Source: Apostichopus japonicus (taxonomy: Eukaryota; Echinodermata; Holothuroidea; Aspidochirotida; Stichopodidae). From it: a stretch of 64,000 nt of DNA. Of this stretch, positions 51,685 to 63,313 are shown piece by piece; position 1 is the first letter of the stretch; each line of letters begins with the position of its first letter. The notes under the pieces were generated by a model. That model saw only the letters and a program-made list of their open reading frames with translations. It was not told where the DNA came from and did not search any database. The stretch lies in assembly GCF_037975245.1 (NCBI RefSeq), contig NC_092576.1, forward strand, positions 43,095,611 to 43,159,610, written 5' to 3'. The position numbers and the translations under genes were made by a program.

Positions 51685-52449
51685 GATGACAATGGTGAAT
51701 GAAGCAGTCATTAAATTTCTTAACTGTTAATTACACAATTAACTTCAAGTTCTTAATCACTAACATGGCCTTAGTAAACTTACCAGAAGGTACAGTAAGA
51801 AATGTGGAGTTACTATGCCAAATTTGACTGCACTAGAAAATCTATTATATTAAGGAAGATGCACAAGTTCTATATTCTACACAATCCAAACATGTGTGTA
51901 CTTTAGCAACAGTTGCAGTGGGTATTGTTGAGACAAAAACATAAGATTAATTGTGCTTTAAGCTATATCATGATCTACAGTTCCTGGCAATAGCTGAATG
52001 TAACAACTGGATTAATTTCTAAAAGTACAAGATAAAGTGCACAGTAAGCATTGTCCACAATCTGAAACTGTATAAGAGTACAATGTTAGGAGCGCAAGTA
52101 AATACTAACATGGTTTGATTGTGCTTGAACCTAAGTTCAATTGATTCATTTGGACAAATATTGTCTGCAAAGACTGAAAGAGGAGTCACAGTGTTTAAAT
52201 ATTTTGGTTCATACCTATTTTGATAAGGCCAGTTACAAGGTAAAATACACATTAAGCATAGTCCACACAATCTGAAACTGTACAAGAGTACAATGTTAGG
52301 AGTACAAGTGACTACAAACATGGCTTGATTGTGCTTGAACGTAATTTCAATTGATTCACTAACCAAACTATTGTCCCCAGAGACTGGAAAAGGAGATATT
52401 GATGTTTAAGGTTAAGGCTGTTTCAGATCGGGTAACTTACACAATGACA
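51685..52449. repeat. Left, incomplete part of the ~980-bp tandem array
   Basis: It starts with GAAGCAGTCATTAAAT, as in later units. It lacks the segment with the 67-bp exon-like block, then matches the rest of the unit up to ACACAATGACA, where the foldback transposon is inserted. Two ~209-bp internal subrepeats (ATTGTCCACA..) are present. Confidence 0.85.
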
Positions 52450-52454
52450 GGTGA

Positions 52455-52735
52455 CCGGACAACTCCCCCCTGGACAATTACCCCCCGGACAATTACCCCC
52501 CAGACAACTCCCCCTGGACAATTACACCCCGGACAATTCCCACCCAGACAATTCCCACCCCGGACTGTTCCCACCCCAGACAATTCCCCCGGACAATTCC
52601 CATCCCGGACGACTTCCCCCGGACAATTACCCCCCGGTCAGTAACCCTCCCGGACAATTTCCCCTCGGACTATTCCCCCCCCCCCCTCGGGCAATTGCCC
52701 ACAGAAAACTGTCAATCGGGAGCACCCAATTGGGA
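52455..52735. repeat. Left minisatellite arm of the foldback element
   Basis: About 18 units such as ACAATTACCCCCCGG with variable C-run length. Confidence 0.9.
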
Positions 52736-53885
52736 CGATTTTAGAGGCTTTTGCTCCCAAATGTGGTCCCCCTACTCACGAAGCAGAGGCGTATCCAGGA
52801 TTTTCTAACCCGGGGGGCGCGAATTACTATCTAAGCGGAGCATCACCATCGGTTGGCGTGCAGCGTAGAAGACAATTTTGGGTTGTGATACCCCCCAGAT
52901 CACCGGAAATGGCACTTCTCGGGCTTGAAATGACCAACCAGATGTACACTTTTGCCTGAGAACCAAGAATTTCCCCATAGTTTTTTTTTTGTTTCATCCA
53001 TAACCGTTTTGAAGATTTCAACACAGTCACACATCATGTTCGACCTCATCACATCTCCTGTGGATCATTGCTTTTGTAGGTGATTCAACGCTGCGACCCA
53101 CAATACCCGTAAGCACCATTTTCGAGGTTTTAAGCCCATTATTTGTTCAGAATTTTGAAATTCACAATTATCGTAAATAAATTCACTTCAAAACATACCC
53201 ATAATGTTGCACATTTCATCTATGGACAACCAATATAGAAAAACCTTCTTCAAACCCTAACAGACCGGTCAAAATTGCACGAGTAGAGGGAAGAATGATG
53301 AAGAATGGTGGTCAGGGAATTTTTGAAAATTCAGACACAATTAATTTATTGGTGTACAAATATTAAACCTCTTATAACGGCTACTATAAAACTTCGTTGA
53401 AGGAAATGAAAAAAATGAAAAAGATTCCCGAAACCGAACACTTCGCACATCTGCAGTTTGGATGCTGTTCATCACAGAACGCCATTATAGGTGTAACACA
53501 CTACTTGATACTATCTAAGTGGAGCGCCACCATCGGTTGGCGCGGAGCGTACAACGATTTTTTGGCCAAAAAATACCCCTAGATCGTCGGAAAAGACACT
53601 TCCTGTTAAAGTTGCATTTACACATCGGTTATTTTGGGAAATTGCAAAGTCGGGAGTGGTCACACTCCATGTAGGTCAGTGCACGACCTCTAGACGTCAC
53701 TAATACACAACACGATCACTTGTTATCGATAAAGTGGTGCCTTGCCAGATTTTGTCAAGGTCTTGGTATTTCGGGCGAAGGTCATTACTTAAGTTTCGTA
53801 ACTCATCGAGAAGCGATTAGAGGGGTGGGGCGTAGGGTTGTGAGCGCGCGTTTTCATGCAGATGGGAACAAGGAAGTGGTGGGTG

Positions 53886-53985
53886 CGTCCTTTTCTCCTT
53901 TTTCTCTACTTTTTTCTTTTTCTTTTCCCTTCCTTCCTCCTCTTTTCCCTTTTTTCTTCTCTTAGTTTTCTCTCTTCTTGGGTTC
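53886..53985. repeat. Polypyrimidine tract inside the foldback element
   Basis: About 100 bp of almost only C and T, followed by a C-run near 54077 and a CACA/ACGC-rich stretch. Confidence 0.85.
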
Positions 53986-54710
53986 TTCTACCCAATGTGT
54001 TACTCATATACACCAATATTAGATTGGTCAAAGCTTCCCTTCTTGAGATATCGTATTTACAAGCGAGGCTTTACACCCCCCCCCCCCGCCGAAACACACA
54101 CGCATACACACGCACACACTCTCCGCCCGCATGAATGCATAGGTTACGATTGTCATCGAAACCAAAAATGAAATCTCTTGTTGCACACCCCCATTTTTCA
54201 ATGGAATAATAGCCTTAAAGGAATTGTCTGGTGGAAGATTTTGATACATTGTCTTTGTAGTTATTATTTTTCTCTTTCTAACCATGTAAAAATTGTCCCC
54301 ATTCAACGTTTCATTCTTGTAGAAATCTGGTTTTCAAATTCACCAGTTTCTCACCAAAAGTACCGTTTGTTCGAACGCTTCAATATGGTGATTGACGTAG
54401 TGGTTGCAGATAGGCAAAACAGGCGACTTGAAGTTAGCACTCCCAATTCCGCAGCAAACAAACTCACGTGTAAGCACATTGGATTGCCTCATATATATAA
54501 CGTACATACTCGCGAACGTATATACTACGATGCTCAGTTGGTGTACTTGTATAGCGTTACACATAGTACACTCACACTCAAACCACAGTTCATTAACTGT
54601 TCTTCGAAATCGCTGAAATAAAATTCACGGATCAAATTAACAGTAAAAGGAAACTTGTAAAGTATTCGTTAAACCGAAAGATGAAACTTGGCGCCGAATC
54701 GATGTCATCG

Positions 54711-55215
54711 CAGAACTGTCCGATTGTAAACGTTAGGGTAGCCTATACACGCGAACATTATTCGCGCTGGAGCTGGATACCGCGATGTGTAAACAACGAA
54801 GAGCCTGCTGTTAAAACTTATCTTGTGTTTCACAAAGACCACGAAACCACCGATCTACTACATATATTGCGGCTTAAGGAGTTTTTTAAATCATATCTAA
54901 TTTATAAGAAATTTCACCGGAAATTATTGAAGAAATTGATCGAATCGTTGTCAGAGCAGAATGTAGCAATGAGAAGCTTAGGCTTCGCAGAACTGTCCGA
55001 TTGTCAACGTTTGAGTATAGCCTACATGCGAACATTTTTCGCGTTGGAGCTGGATAGCGCGATGTATAGCGTGAACAACTCGGAGTCTGCTGTTAAAATT
55101 TACCTTATGTTACACAAAGACCACGGAACCACCGATCAAGTACATGGCGGCTTAAGGAGTTTTTGAAAACATATCTAATTTTAAAGAAATTTCACCGGAA
55201 ATTAAGGAAGAAATT
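54711..55215 (+). repeat. 277-bp tandem duplication in the transposon core
   Basis: CAGAACTGTCCGATTGT begins at 54711 and 54988. Both copies run through CACAAAGACCACG and AAATTTCACCGGAAATTA. A frame at 54681-55166 stays open across both but shows no known domain. Confidence 0.85.
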
Positions 55216-55504
55216 TATCTGTATACAAACGCTGTTTTTGTTGTGATTACCGTATAGGTACTGTGCGGAGGGTGGGTTATGACGCAATCTGCTATGGCAG
55301 AGCTGACGTCACGTATTGTACTGTTCAAATCATATTTGAAATGTCTATCCATAACGATTAAAAAATCGTTTCTCTGTCAAACGCAACATTAGTGTTCTCA
55401 TACTTTGACAACATGTTTGGAAAATTATTTACTATTTTTTAAGCTAACTTCTTTGGGCCACCAGACAATCCTTTTAACCCCGCCTACATCGGCTGTCAAT
55501 CAAT

Positions 55505-55768
55505 CGTCGAAATTTCCGAGGAAGGGGATTGTCCGAGGAAGGGGATTGTCCAAGGGGGAATTGTCCGGGGGGCAATTGTCATGGATGGTAATTGTCCGGA
55601 GCGGGAATTGTCCGGGGGGCAAATGTTAGGGTTGGCAATTGTCCAGGTGGGAATTGTCGGGGGGGCAATTGTCAGGGTTGGGAATTGTCCGGGTGGGAAT
55701 TGTCTGATGGGGAATCGTCCGGGAGGTAATCGTCGGGGGGGAAATCGTCCAGGGGGGAGTTGTCCAGG
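55505..55768. repeat. Right minisatellite arm of the foldback element
   Basis: Complementary units such as AATTGTCCGGGGGGC. It can pair with the left arm across ~2.8 kb. Confidence 0.9.
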
Positions 55769-55860
55769 AACCCAATGCGATCGTAACTGAAGCAGTCATT
55801 TATCTTCTAATCTGTTTATTACACAATTTAACTTCAAGACATTGCCCTCAGTTAACCTAC

Positions 55861-55927
55861 CAGTGATATTAACGTCCATCTTTAGGAAAGGAAATGGTTG
55901 GAACACTTCAAGAGCCCTTTTCATTGC
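55861..55927 (-). CDS. Candidate repeated exon, copy a
   Basis: On the minus strand, TTTTTCAACAG precedes and GTAGGT follows a 67-nt segment. It is open in the frame entering at phase 0 and leaving at phase 1, reading AMKRALEVFQPFPFLKMDV, then NIT. The length is 67 nt in all undeleted copies but one. No known domain is certain; the spacing of QPF resembles the part of NAP/SET proteins before their PNFW motif. Confidence 0.35.
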
Positions 55928-56834
55928 CTGTTGAAAAAGCATACAAAGCCATTAACTACATTGCCTTGATACAGCTGGTGAATGGAAAATAGAATCACAT
56001 GCTTTATTATATTATAATATTTAATTGATATTCATCTGCAATATAGAATGAATAGGTTATATTGTCCACAATTTCCAAAACCGGTGTACAATGAAGAAGG
56101 TACAGTAAGAAATGTGGAGTTACATTGCCATATTTGACTGCACTAGAAAATCTATAATATTTAGGAAAATGTACAGGTTCTATATTCTACACAATCCAAA
56201 CATGGGTGCACTTTAGCAAAAGTGGCAGTGGGTATTGTTGGGAAAAACACCTAAGATTAATTGTGCTTTAACCTATATCATGATCTGCAGTTCCTGGCAA
56301 TAGCTGAATGTAAGAACTAGATTAATTTCTAAAAGTACAAGATAGAGTGCACAGTAAGCATTGTCCACACAATCTGAAATTGTATAAAGGTACAATGTTA
56401 GGAGCGCAATACTAACATGGCTTGATTGTGCTTGAACCTAAGTTCAATTGATTCATTTGGAGAAATATTGCCTGCAAAGACTGAAAGAGGAGTCACAGTA
56501 TTTTAATTTTTTGGTTGATGCCTATTTTAATTAGGCCAGTTACAAGGTAAAATACACATTAAGCGTTGTCCACACAATCTGAAACTGTACAAGAGTACAG
56601 TGCTAGGAGTACAAGTGACTGCAAACATGGCTTGAGTGTGCTTGAAACTAAGTACAATTGATTCACTAACAAAACTATCTTCACAGACTTGAAAAGGAGA
56701 TATGAATGTTGAAGGTTAAGGTTGTTTCAGATCGGGGAAGCTTACACAATGACAATCGTAACTGAAGCAGTCATTAATCTTCTAATCTGTTTATTACACA
56801 ATTAACTTTAAGTCATTGCCCTCAGTTAACCTAC

Positions 56835-56901
56835 CAGTGATATAAACGTCCATCTTTAGGAACAGAAATGGTTGGAACACTTCAAGAGCCCTTTCCATTG
56901 C
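56835..56901 (-). CDS. Candidate repeated exon, copy b
   Basis: Same borders and length as copy a. It differs by one residue near the end (VYIT instead of VNIT) and reads MER and QPFLF. Confidence 0.35.
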
Positions 56902-57809
56902 CTGTTGAAAAAGCATATATAAAATCATTAACTACATTGCCTTGATACAGCTGGTTAATGGAAAACAGAATCACATGCTTTATTATATTATAATATTAAA
57001 TAATTGATATTAATCTGCAATATAGAATGAATAGGTAATATTGTCCACAATATCCAAACCTGGGTACAATGAAGAAGGTACAGTAAGAAATTTGGAGTTA
57101 CTATGCCAGATTTGAATGCACTAGAAAATCTATAATATTTAGGAAAATGTACAGGTTTCATATTCTACACAATCCAAACATGCACTTTAGCAACAGTTGC
57201 AGTGGCTATTGTTGAGATAAAACCCTAAGATTAATTGTGCTTTAACCTATATCATGATCTGCAGTTCCTGGCAATAGCTTAATGAAAGAACTGGATTAAT
57301 TTCTACAAGTACACTATAGCGTGCACAGTAAGCATTGTCCACACAATCTGAAATTGTATAAGAGTACAATGTTAGGAGCGCAAGTTAATACTAACATGGC
57401 TTGATTGTGCTTGAACCTAAGTTCTATAGATCCATTTGGAGAAATATTGCCTGCAAAGACTGAAAGAGGAGTCACAGTATTGAAATTGTTTCGTTCATGC
57501 CTATTTTGATTAGGCCAGTTACTAGGTAAAATACACATTAAGCTTTGTCCACACAATCTGAAACTGTACAAGAGTACAATGTTAGGAGTACAAGTGACTA
57601 CAAACATGGCTTGAGTGTGCTTGAACCTAAGTTCAATTGATTCGATTACAAAACTATCTTCAGAGACTGGAAAAGGAGATATGAATGTTGAAGGTTAAGG
57701 CTCTTTCAGATCTGGTAACTTACACAACGACAATCGTAACTGAAGCAGTCATTAATCTAATCTGTTTATTACACAATTAACTTCAAGTCATTGCCCTCAG
57801 TTAACCTAC

Positions 57810-57876
57810 CAGTGATGTTAACGTCCATCTTCAGGAAAAGGAATGGTTGGAACACTTCAAGAGCCCTTTCCATTGC
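57810..57876 (-). CDS. Candidate repeated exon, copy c
   Basis: 67 nt, intact splice-like borders, reads AMERALEVFQPFLFLKMDV then NIT. Its differences from copy b include silent third-position changes. Confidence 0.35.
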
Positions 57877-58799
57877 CTGTTGAAAAAGCATATATAAAGT
57901 CATTAACTACATTGCCTTGATACAGCTGGTAAATAGAAAATAGAATCACATGCTTTATTATATTATAATATTTAATAATTGATATTAATCTGCAGTATAG
58001 AATGAATGGGTTATATTGTACACAATATCCAAATCTGTGTACAATGAAGAAGGTACATTACGAAATGTGGAATTACTATGCCAGATTTGAAAGCACTAGA
58101 AAATTTATAATATTTATGAAAATGTACAGGCTCTATATTCTACACAATCCAAACATCGGTGCACTTTAACAACAATTGCAGTGGGAATTGTTGAGAAAAA
58201 ACTCTAAGATTAATTGCGCTTTCACCTATACAGTATCATATTCTGCAGTTCAAGCAATAACTGAATGTAAGAACTGGATTAATTTCTAAAAGTACAAATT
58301 AGAGTGCACAGTAAGCATTGTCCACACAGTCTGAAACTGTATAAGAGTACAATGTTAGGAGCTCAAGTAAATACTAACATGGTTTGATTGTGCTTGAACT
58401 TAAGTTCAATTGATTCATTTGGACAAATATTGTCTGCAAAGACTGAAAGAGGAGTCACAGTATTTAAATGTTTTTGTTCATGCCTATTTTGTTTTTAGGC
58501 CAGTTACAAGGTAAAGTACACATTAAGCATTGTCCACACAATCTGAAACTGTACAAGAGTACAATGTTAGGAGTACAAGTGACTACAAACATGGCTTGAT
58601 TATGCTTGAACCTAAGTTCAATTGATTCACTTACAAAACTATTGTCCCCAGAGACTAGAAAAGGAGATATTAATGTTGAAGGTTAAGGCTGATTCAGATC
58701 GGGTAACTCACACAACGACATTCGTAACTGAAGCAGTCTTTAATCTTCTAATCTGTTTATTACACATGAACTACAAGTCATTGCCCTCAGTTAACCTAC

Positions 58800-58865
58800 C
58801 AGTGATATTAACGTCCATCTTTAGGAAAAGAAACGGTTGAACACTTCAAGAGCCCTTTCCATTGC
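58800..58865 (-). pseudogene. Candidate repeated exon, copy d, frameshifted
   Basis: One base is missing (GGTTGAACAC instead of GGTTGGAACAC), giving 66 nt and a broken frame. Splice-like borders are kept. Confidence 0.35.
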
Positions 58866-59782
58866 CTGTTCAAAAAGCATATATAAAATCATTAACTACA
58901 TTGCCTTGATACAGCTGGTTAATGGAAAACAGAATCACATGCTTTATTATATTATAATTTTAAATAATTGATATTAATCTGCAATAAAGAATGAATAGGT
59001 AATATTGTCCACAATATCCAAACCTGTGTACAATGAAGAAGGTACAGTAAGAAATTTGCAGTTACTATGCCAGATTTGACTGCACTAGAAAATCTATAAT
59101 ATTTAGGAAAATGTACAGGTTCTATATTCTACACAATCCAAACAAGTGTGCACTTTAGCAACAGTTGCAGTGGGTATTGTTGGGACAAAAACCTAAGATT
59201 AATTGTGCTTTAACCTATATCATGATCTGCAGTTCCTGGCATTAGCTGAATGTAAGAACTGGATTAATTTATAACAGTACAAAATACAGTGCACAGTAAG
59301 TATTGTCCACACAATCTGAAACTGTATAAAAGTACAATGTTAGGAGCGGAAGTTAATACTAACATGGTTTGATTGTGCTTAGACTTTACTTCAATTGATT
59401 CATTTGGAGAAATATTGTCTGCAAAGACTGAAAGAGGAGTCACAGTATTTATATTTTTTCGTTCATCCCTATTTTGTTTAGGCCAGTTACAAGGTAAAAA
59501 ACACATTAAGCATTGTCCACACAATCTGAAACTGTACAAGTTTACAATGTTAGGAGTACAAGTGACTACAAACATGGCTTGAGTGTGCTTGAACCTAAGT
59601 TCAATTGATTCACTTACAAAACTATTGTCCCCAGAGACTAGAAAAGGAGATATTAATGTTGAAGGTTAAGGCTGATTCAGATCGGGTAACTTACACAACG
59701 ACAATCGTAACTGAAGCAGTCTTTAATCTTCTAATCTGTTTATTACACATGAACTACAAGTCATTGCCCTCAGTTAACCTAC

Positions 59783-59849
59783 CAGTGATATTAACGTCCA
59801 TCTTCAGGAAAAGAAATGGTTGGAACACTTCAAGAGCCCTTTCCATTGC
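59783..59849 (-). CDS. Candidate repeated exon, copy e
   Basis: 67 nt, intact frame, same protein as copy c. Confidence 0.35.
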
Positions 59850-60770
59850 CTGTTGAAAAAGCATATAAAGTCATTAACTACATTGCCTTGATACAGCTGG
59901 TAAATAGAAAATAGAATCACATGCTTTATTATATTATAATATTTAATAATTGATATTAATCTGCAGTATAGAATGAATAGGTTATATTGTACACAATATC
60001 CAAACCTGTGTACAATGAAGAAGGTACATTAAGAAATGTGGAATTACTATGCCAGATTTGAAAGCACTAGAAAATTTATAATATTTATGAAAATGTACAG
60101 GCTCTATATTCTACACAATCCAAACATCGGTGCACTTTAACAACAATTGCAGTGGGAATTGTTGAGAAAAAACCCTAAGATTAATTGCGCTTTAACCTAT
60201 ACAGTATCATATTCTGCAGTTCAAGCAATAACTGAATGTAAGAACTGGATTAATTTCTAAAAGTACAAAATAGAGTGCACAGTAAGCATTGTCCACACAG
60301 TCTGAAACTGTATAAGAGTACAATGTTAGGAGCTCAAGTAAATACTAACATGGTTTGATTGTGCTTGAACTTAAGTTTAATTGATTCATTTGGACAAATA
60401 TTGTCTGCAAAGACTGAAAGAGGAGTCACAGTATTTAAATGTTTTTGTTCATGCCTATTTTGTTTTTAGGCCAGTTACAAGGTAAAGTACACATTAATCA
60501 TTGTCCACACAATCTGAAACTGTACAACAGTACAATGTTAGGAGTACAAGTGACTACAATCATGGCTTGATTGTGCTTGAATCTAAGTTCAATTGATTCA
60601 CTTACAAAACTATTTTCCCCAGAGACTGGAAAATGAGATATTAATGTTGAAGGTTAAGCCTGATTCAGATCAGGTAACTTACACAACGACAATTGAACTA
60701 AAGCAGTCATCAATCTTCTAATCTGTGTAATACACAATTAACTTCAAGTCATTGCCCTCAGTTAACCTAC

Positions 60771-60837
60771 CAGTGATATTAACGTCCATCTCAAGGAAAA
60801 GGAATGGTTGGAACACTTCAGGAGCCCTTTCCATTGC
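60771..60837 (-). CDS. Candidate repeated exon, copy f
   Basis: 67 nt, intact frame with replacements L to P (RAPEVF) and K to E (FLEMDV). The upstream acceptor is TTTTCAACAG. Confidence 0.35.
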
Positions 60838-61749
60838 CTGTTGAAAAGTATATAAATTCATTAACTACATTGCTTTGATACAGCTGATTAATGGAAAATA
60901 GAATCACCTCCTTTGTTAAAATATGATATTTAATCATTGATATTAATCTGCAATATAGAATGAATAGGTTATATTGTCCACAAGATCCAAAAATGTGTAC
61001 AATGAAGAAGGTACAGTAAGAAATGTGGAGTAACTATGCCAGATTTGGGTGCACTAAAAATCTATAATATTTAGGAAAATGTACAGGCTCTATATTCTAC
61101 ACAATCCAAACATGTGTGTACTTTAGCAACAGTTGCAGTGGGTATTTTTGAGACAAAAACCTAAGATTAATTGTGCTTTAACCTTTATCATGTTCTGCAG
61201 TTCCTGGCAATAACTGAATGTAAGAACTGGATTAATTTCTAAAAGAACAAAATAGAGTGCACAGTAAGCATTGTCCACACAATCTGAAATTGTACAAGAG
61301 TACAATGTTAGGAGCTCAAGTTAATACTAACATGGTTTGATTGTGCTTGAACTTTACTTCAATTGATTCATTTGGACAAATATTGTCTGCAAAGACTGAA
61401 AGAGGAGTCACAGTGTTTAAATTGTTTCATTCATGACTATTTTGATTAGACCAGTTACAAGGTAAAGTACACATTAATCATTGTCCACACAATCTGAAAC
61501 TGTACAAGAGTACAATGTTAGGAGTACAAGTGATTACAAACAGGCTTGAGTGTGCTTGAACGTAATTTCAATTGATTCACTTACAAAACGATTGTCCATA
61601 GAGACTGGAAAAGGAGATATTTATGTTGAAGGTTAAGGCTGATTCAGATCGGGTAACTTACACAACGACAATCGTAACTGAAGCAGTCTTTAATCTTCTA
61701 ATCTGTTTATTACACATTAACTGCATGTCATTGCCCTCAGTTAACCTAC

Positions 61750-61816
61750 CAGTGATATTAACGTCCATCTTCAGGAAAAGAAATGGTTGGAACACTTCAA
61801 GAGCCCTTTCCATTGT
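61750..61816 (-). pseudogene. Candidate repeated exon, copy g, acceptor deleted
   Basis: The frame matches the other copies, but the unit's internal deletion removes the acceptor side (CCATTG joins TTACAATG). Confidence 0.35.
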
Positions 61817-62271
61817 TACAATGTTAAGAGCTCAAGTAAATACTAACATGGTTTGATTGTGCTTGAACTTAAGTTCAATTGATTCATTTGGACAAATATT
61901 GTCTGCAAAGACTGAAAGAGGAGTCACAGTGTTTAAATTTTTTCGTTCATGCCTATTATGATTAGACTAGTTACAAGGTAAAGTACACATTAAGCATTGT
62001 CCACACAATCTGAAACTGTACAAGAGTACAATGTTAAGAGTACAGTACAAGTGACTACAAACATGGCCTGATTGTGCTTGAACCTAAGTTCAATTGATTC
62101 ACTTACAAAACAATTGTCCCAGAGACTGGAAAAGGAGATATTAGTGTTGAAGGTTAAGACTGATTCAGATCGGGTAACTCACACAATGACAATCGTAACT
62201 GAAGCAGTCATTGATCTTCTAATCTGTTTATTACACAATTAACTTCAATTCATTGCCCTCATTTAACCTAC

Positions 62272-62338
62272 CAGTGATATTAACGTCCATCTTCAGGAAA
62301 AAAAATGGTTGGAACACTTCAAGAGCCCTTTCCATTGC
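62272..62338 (-). CDS. Candidate repeated exon, copy h
   Basis: 67 nt, intact frame; a G-to-A change makes QPFFF from QPFLF. Borders are intact. Confidence 0.35.
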
Positions 62339-63246
62339 CTGTTGAAAAAGCATATATAAAATCATTAACTACATTGCCTTGATACAGCTGGTTAATGGAA
62401 AACAGAATCACATGCTTTATTATATTATAATATTACATAATTGATATTAATCTGCAATAAAGAATGAATAGGTAATATTGTCCACAAGATCCAAACCTAT
62501 GTACAATGAAGAAGGTACAGTAAGAAATTTGGAGTTACTATGCCAGATTTGACTGCACTAGAAAATCTATAATATTTAGGAAAATTCACAGGTTCCATAT
62601 TGTACACAATCCAAGCATGCACTTTAGCAATAGTTGCAGTGGCTATTGTTCAGATAAAACCCGAAGATTAATTGTGCTTTAACCTATATCATGATCTGCA
62701 GTTCCTGGCAATAGCTGAATGAAAGAACTGGATTAATTTCTACAAGTACACTATAGCGTACACAGTAAGCATTGTCCACACAATCTGAAATTGTATAAGA
62801 GTACAATGTTAGGAGCGCAAGTTTATACTAACATGGCTTGATTGTGCTTGAACCTAAGTTCTATAGATTCATTTAGACAAATATTGCCTGCAAAGACTGA
62901 AAGAGGAGTCACAGTATTGAAATTGTTTCGTTCATGCCTATTTTGATTAGGCCAGTTACTAGGTAAAATACACATTAAGCATTGTCCACACAATCTGAAA
63001 CTGTACAAGAGTACAATGTTAGGAGTACAAGTGACTACAAACATGGCTTGAGTGTGGTTGAACCTAAGTTCAATTGATTCGATTACAAAACTATCTTCAG
63101 AGACTGGAAAAGGAGATATGAATGTTTAAGGTTAAGGCTGTTTCTGATCTGGTAACTTACACAACGACAATCGTAACTGAAGCAGTCATTAATCTAATCT
63201 GTTTATTACACAATTAACTTCAAGTCATTGCCCTCAGTTAACCTAC

Positions 63247-63313
63247 CAGTGATGTTAAGGTCCATCTTCAGGAAAAGGAATGGTTGGAACACCTCAGAAG
63301 CGCTTTCCATTGC
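63247..63313 (-). CDS. Candidate repeated exon, copy i
   Basis: 67 nt, intact frame with replacements (RASEVF, MDLNIT). It is the most diverged full copy. A further start of the segment runs off the right edge at 63968-64000, fused to a subrepeat. Confidence 0.35.

Larger units (their letters stand above)
52450..55772. mobile_element. 3.3-kb foldback transposon with minisatellite arms (TU-like)
   Basis: The element starts GGTGACCGGACAACTCCCCC, and its right end read on the minus strand is GGTTCCTGGACAACTCCCCC. Both arms (about 52450-52735 and 55505-55772) are tandem ~15-16-bp units of the type GGACAATTCCCCCC, in opposite orientation. Flanks are CAATGACA and CAATGCGA, a near-matching 8-bp duplication. 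Sister units carry the uninterrupted target ACAATGACAATCGTAACTG. Long inverted arms of ~15-bp repeats with 8-bp target duplications are hallmarks of TU elements described from sea urchins. No transposase was recognised, so it looks non-autonomous. Confidence 0.85.

Noticed and set aside
54178-54621. 147-codon ORF in the foldback transposon as a transposase
   Set aside because: No DDE/DDD-like motif or zinc-finger pattern is visible.
57314-57607. Repeated minus-strand frame (..VTCTPNIVLLYSFRLCGQC..) in the 980-bp units as a gene family
   Set aside because: It is open in some units (52019, 57314, 59264, 62823, 63749) but shorter or broken in others. The subrepeats are recent copies, so shared openness is expected without selection.
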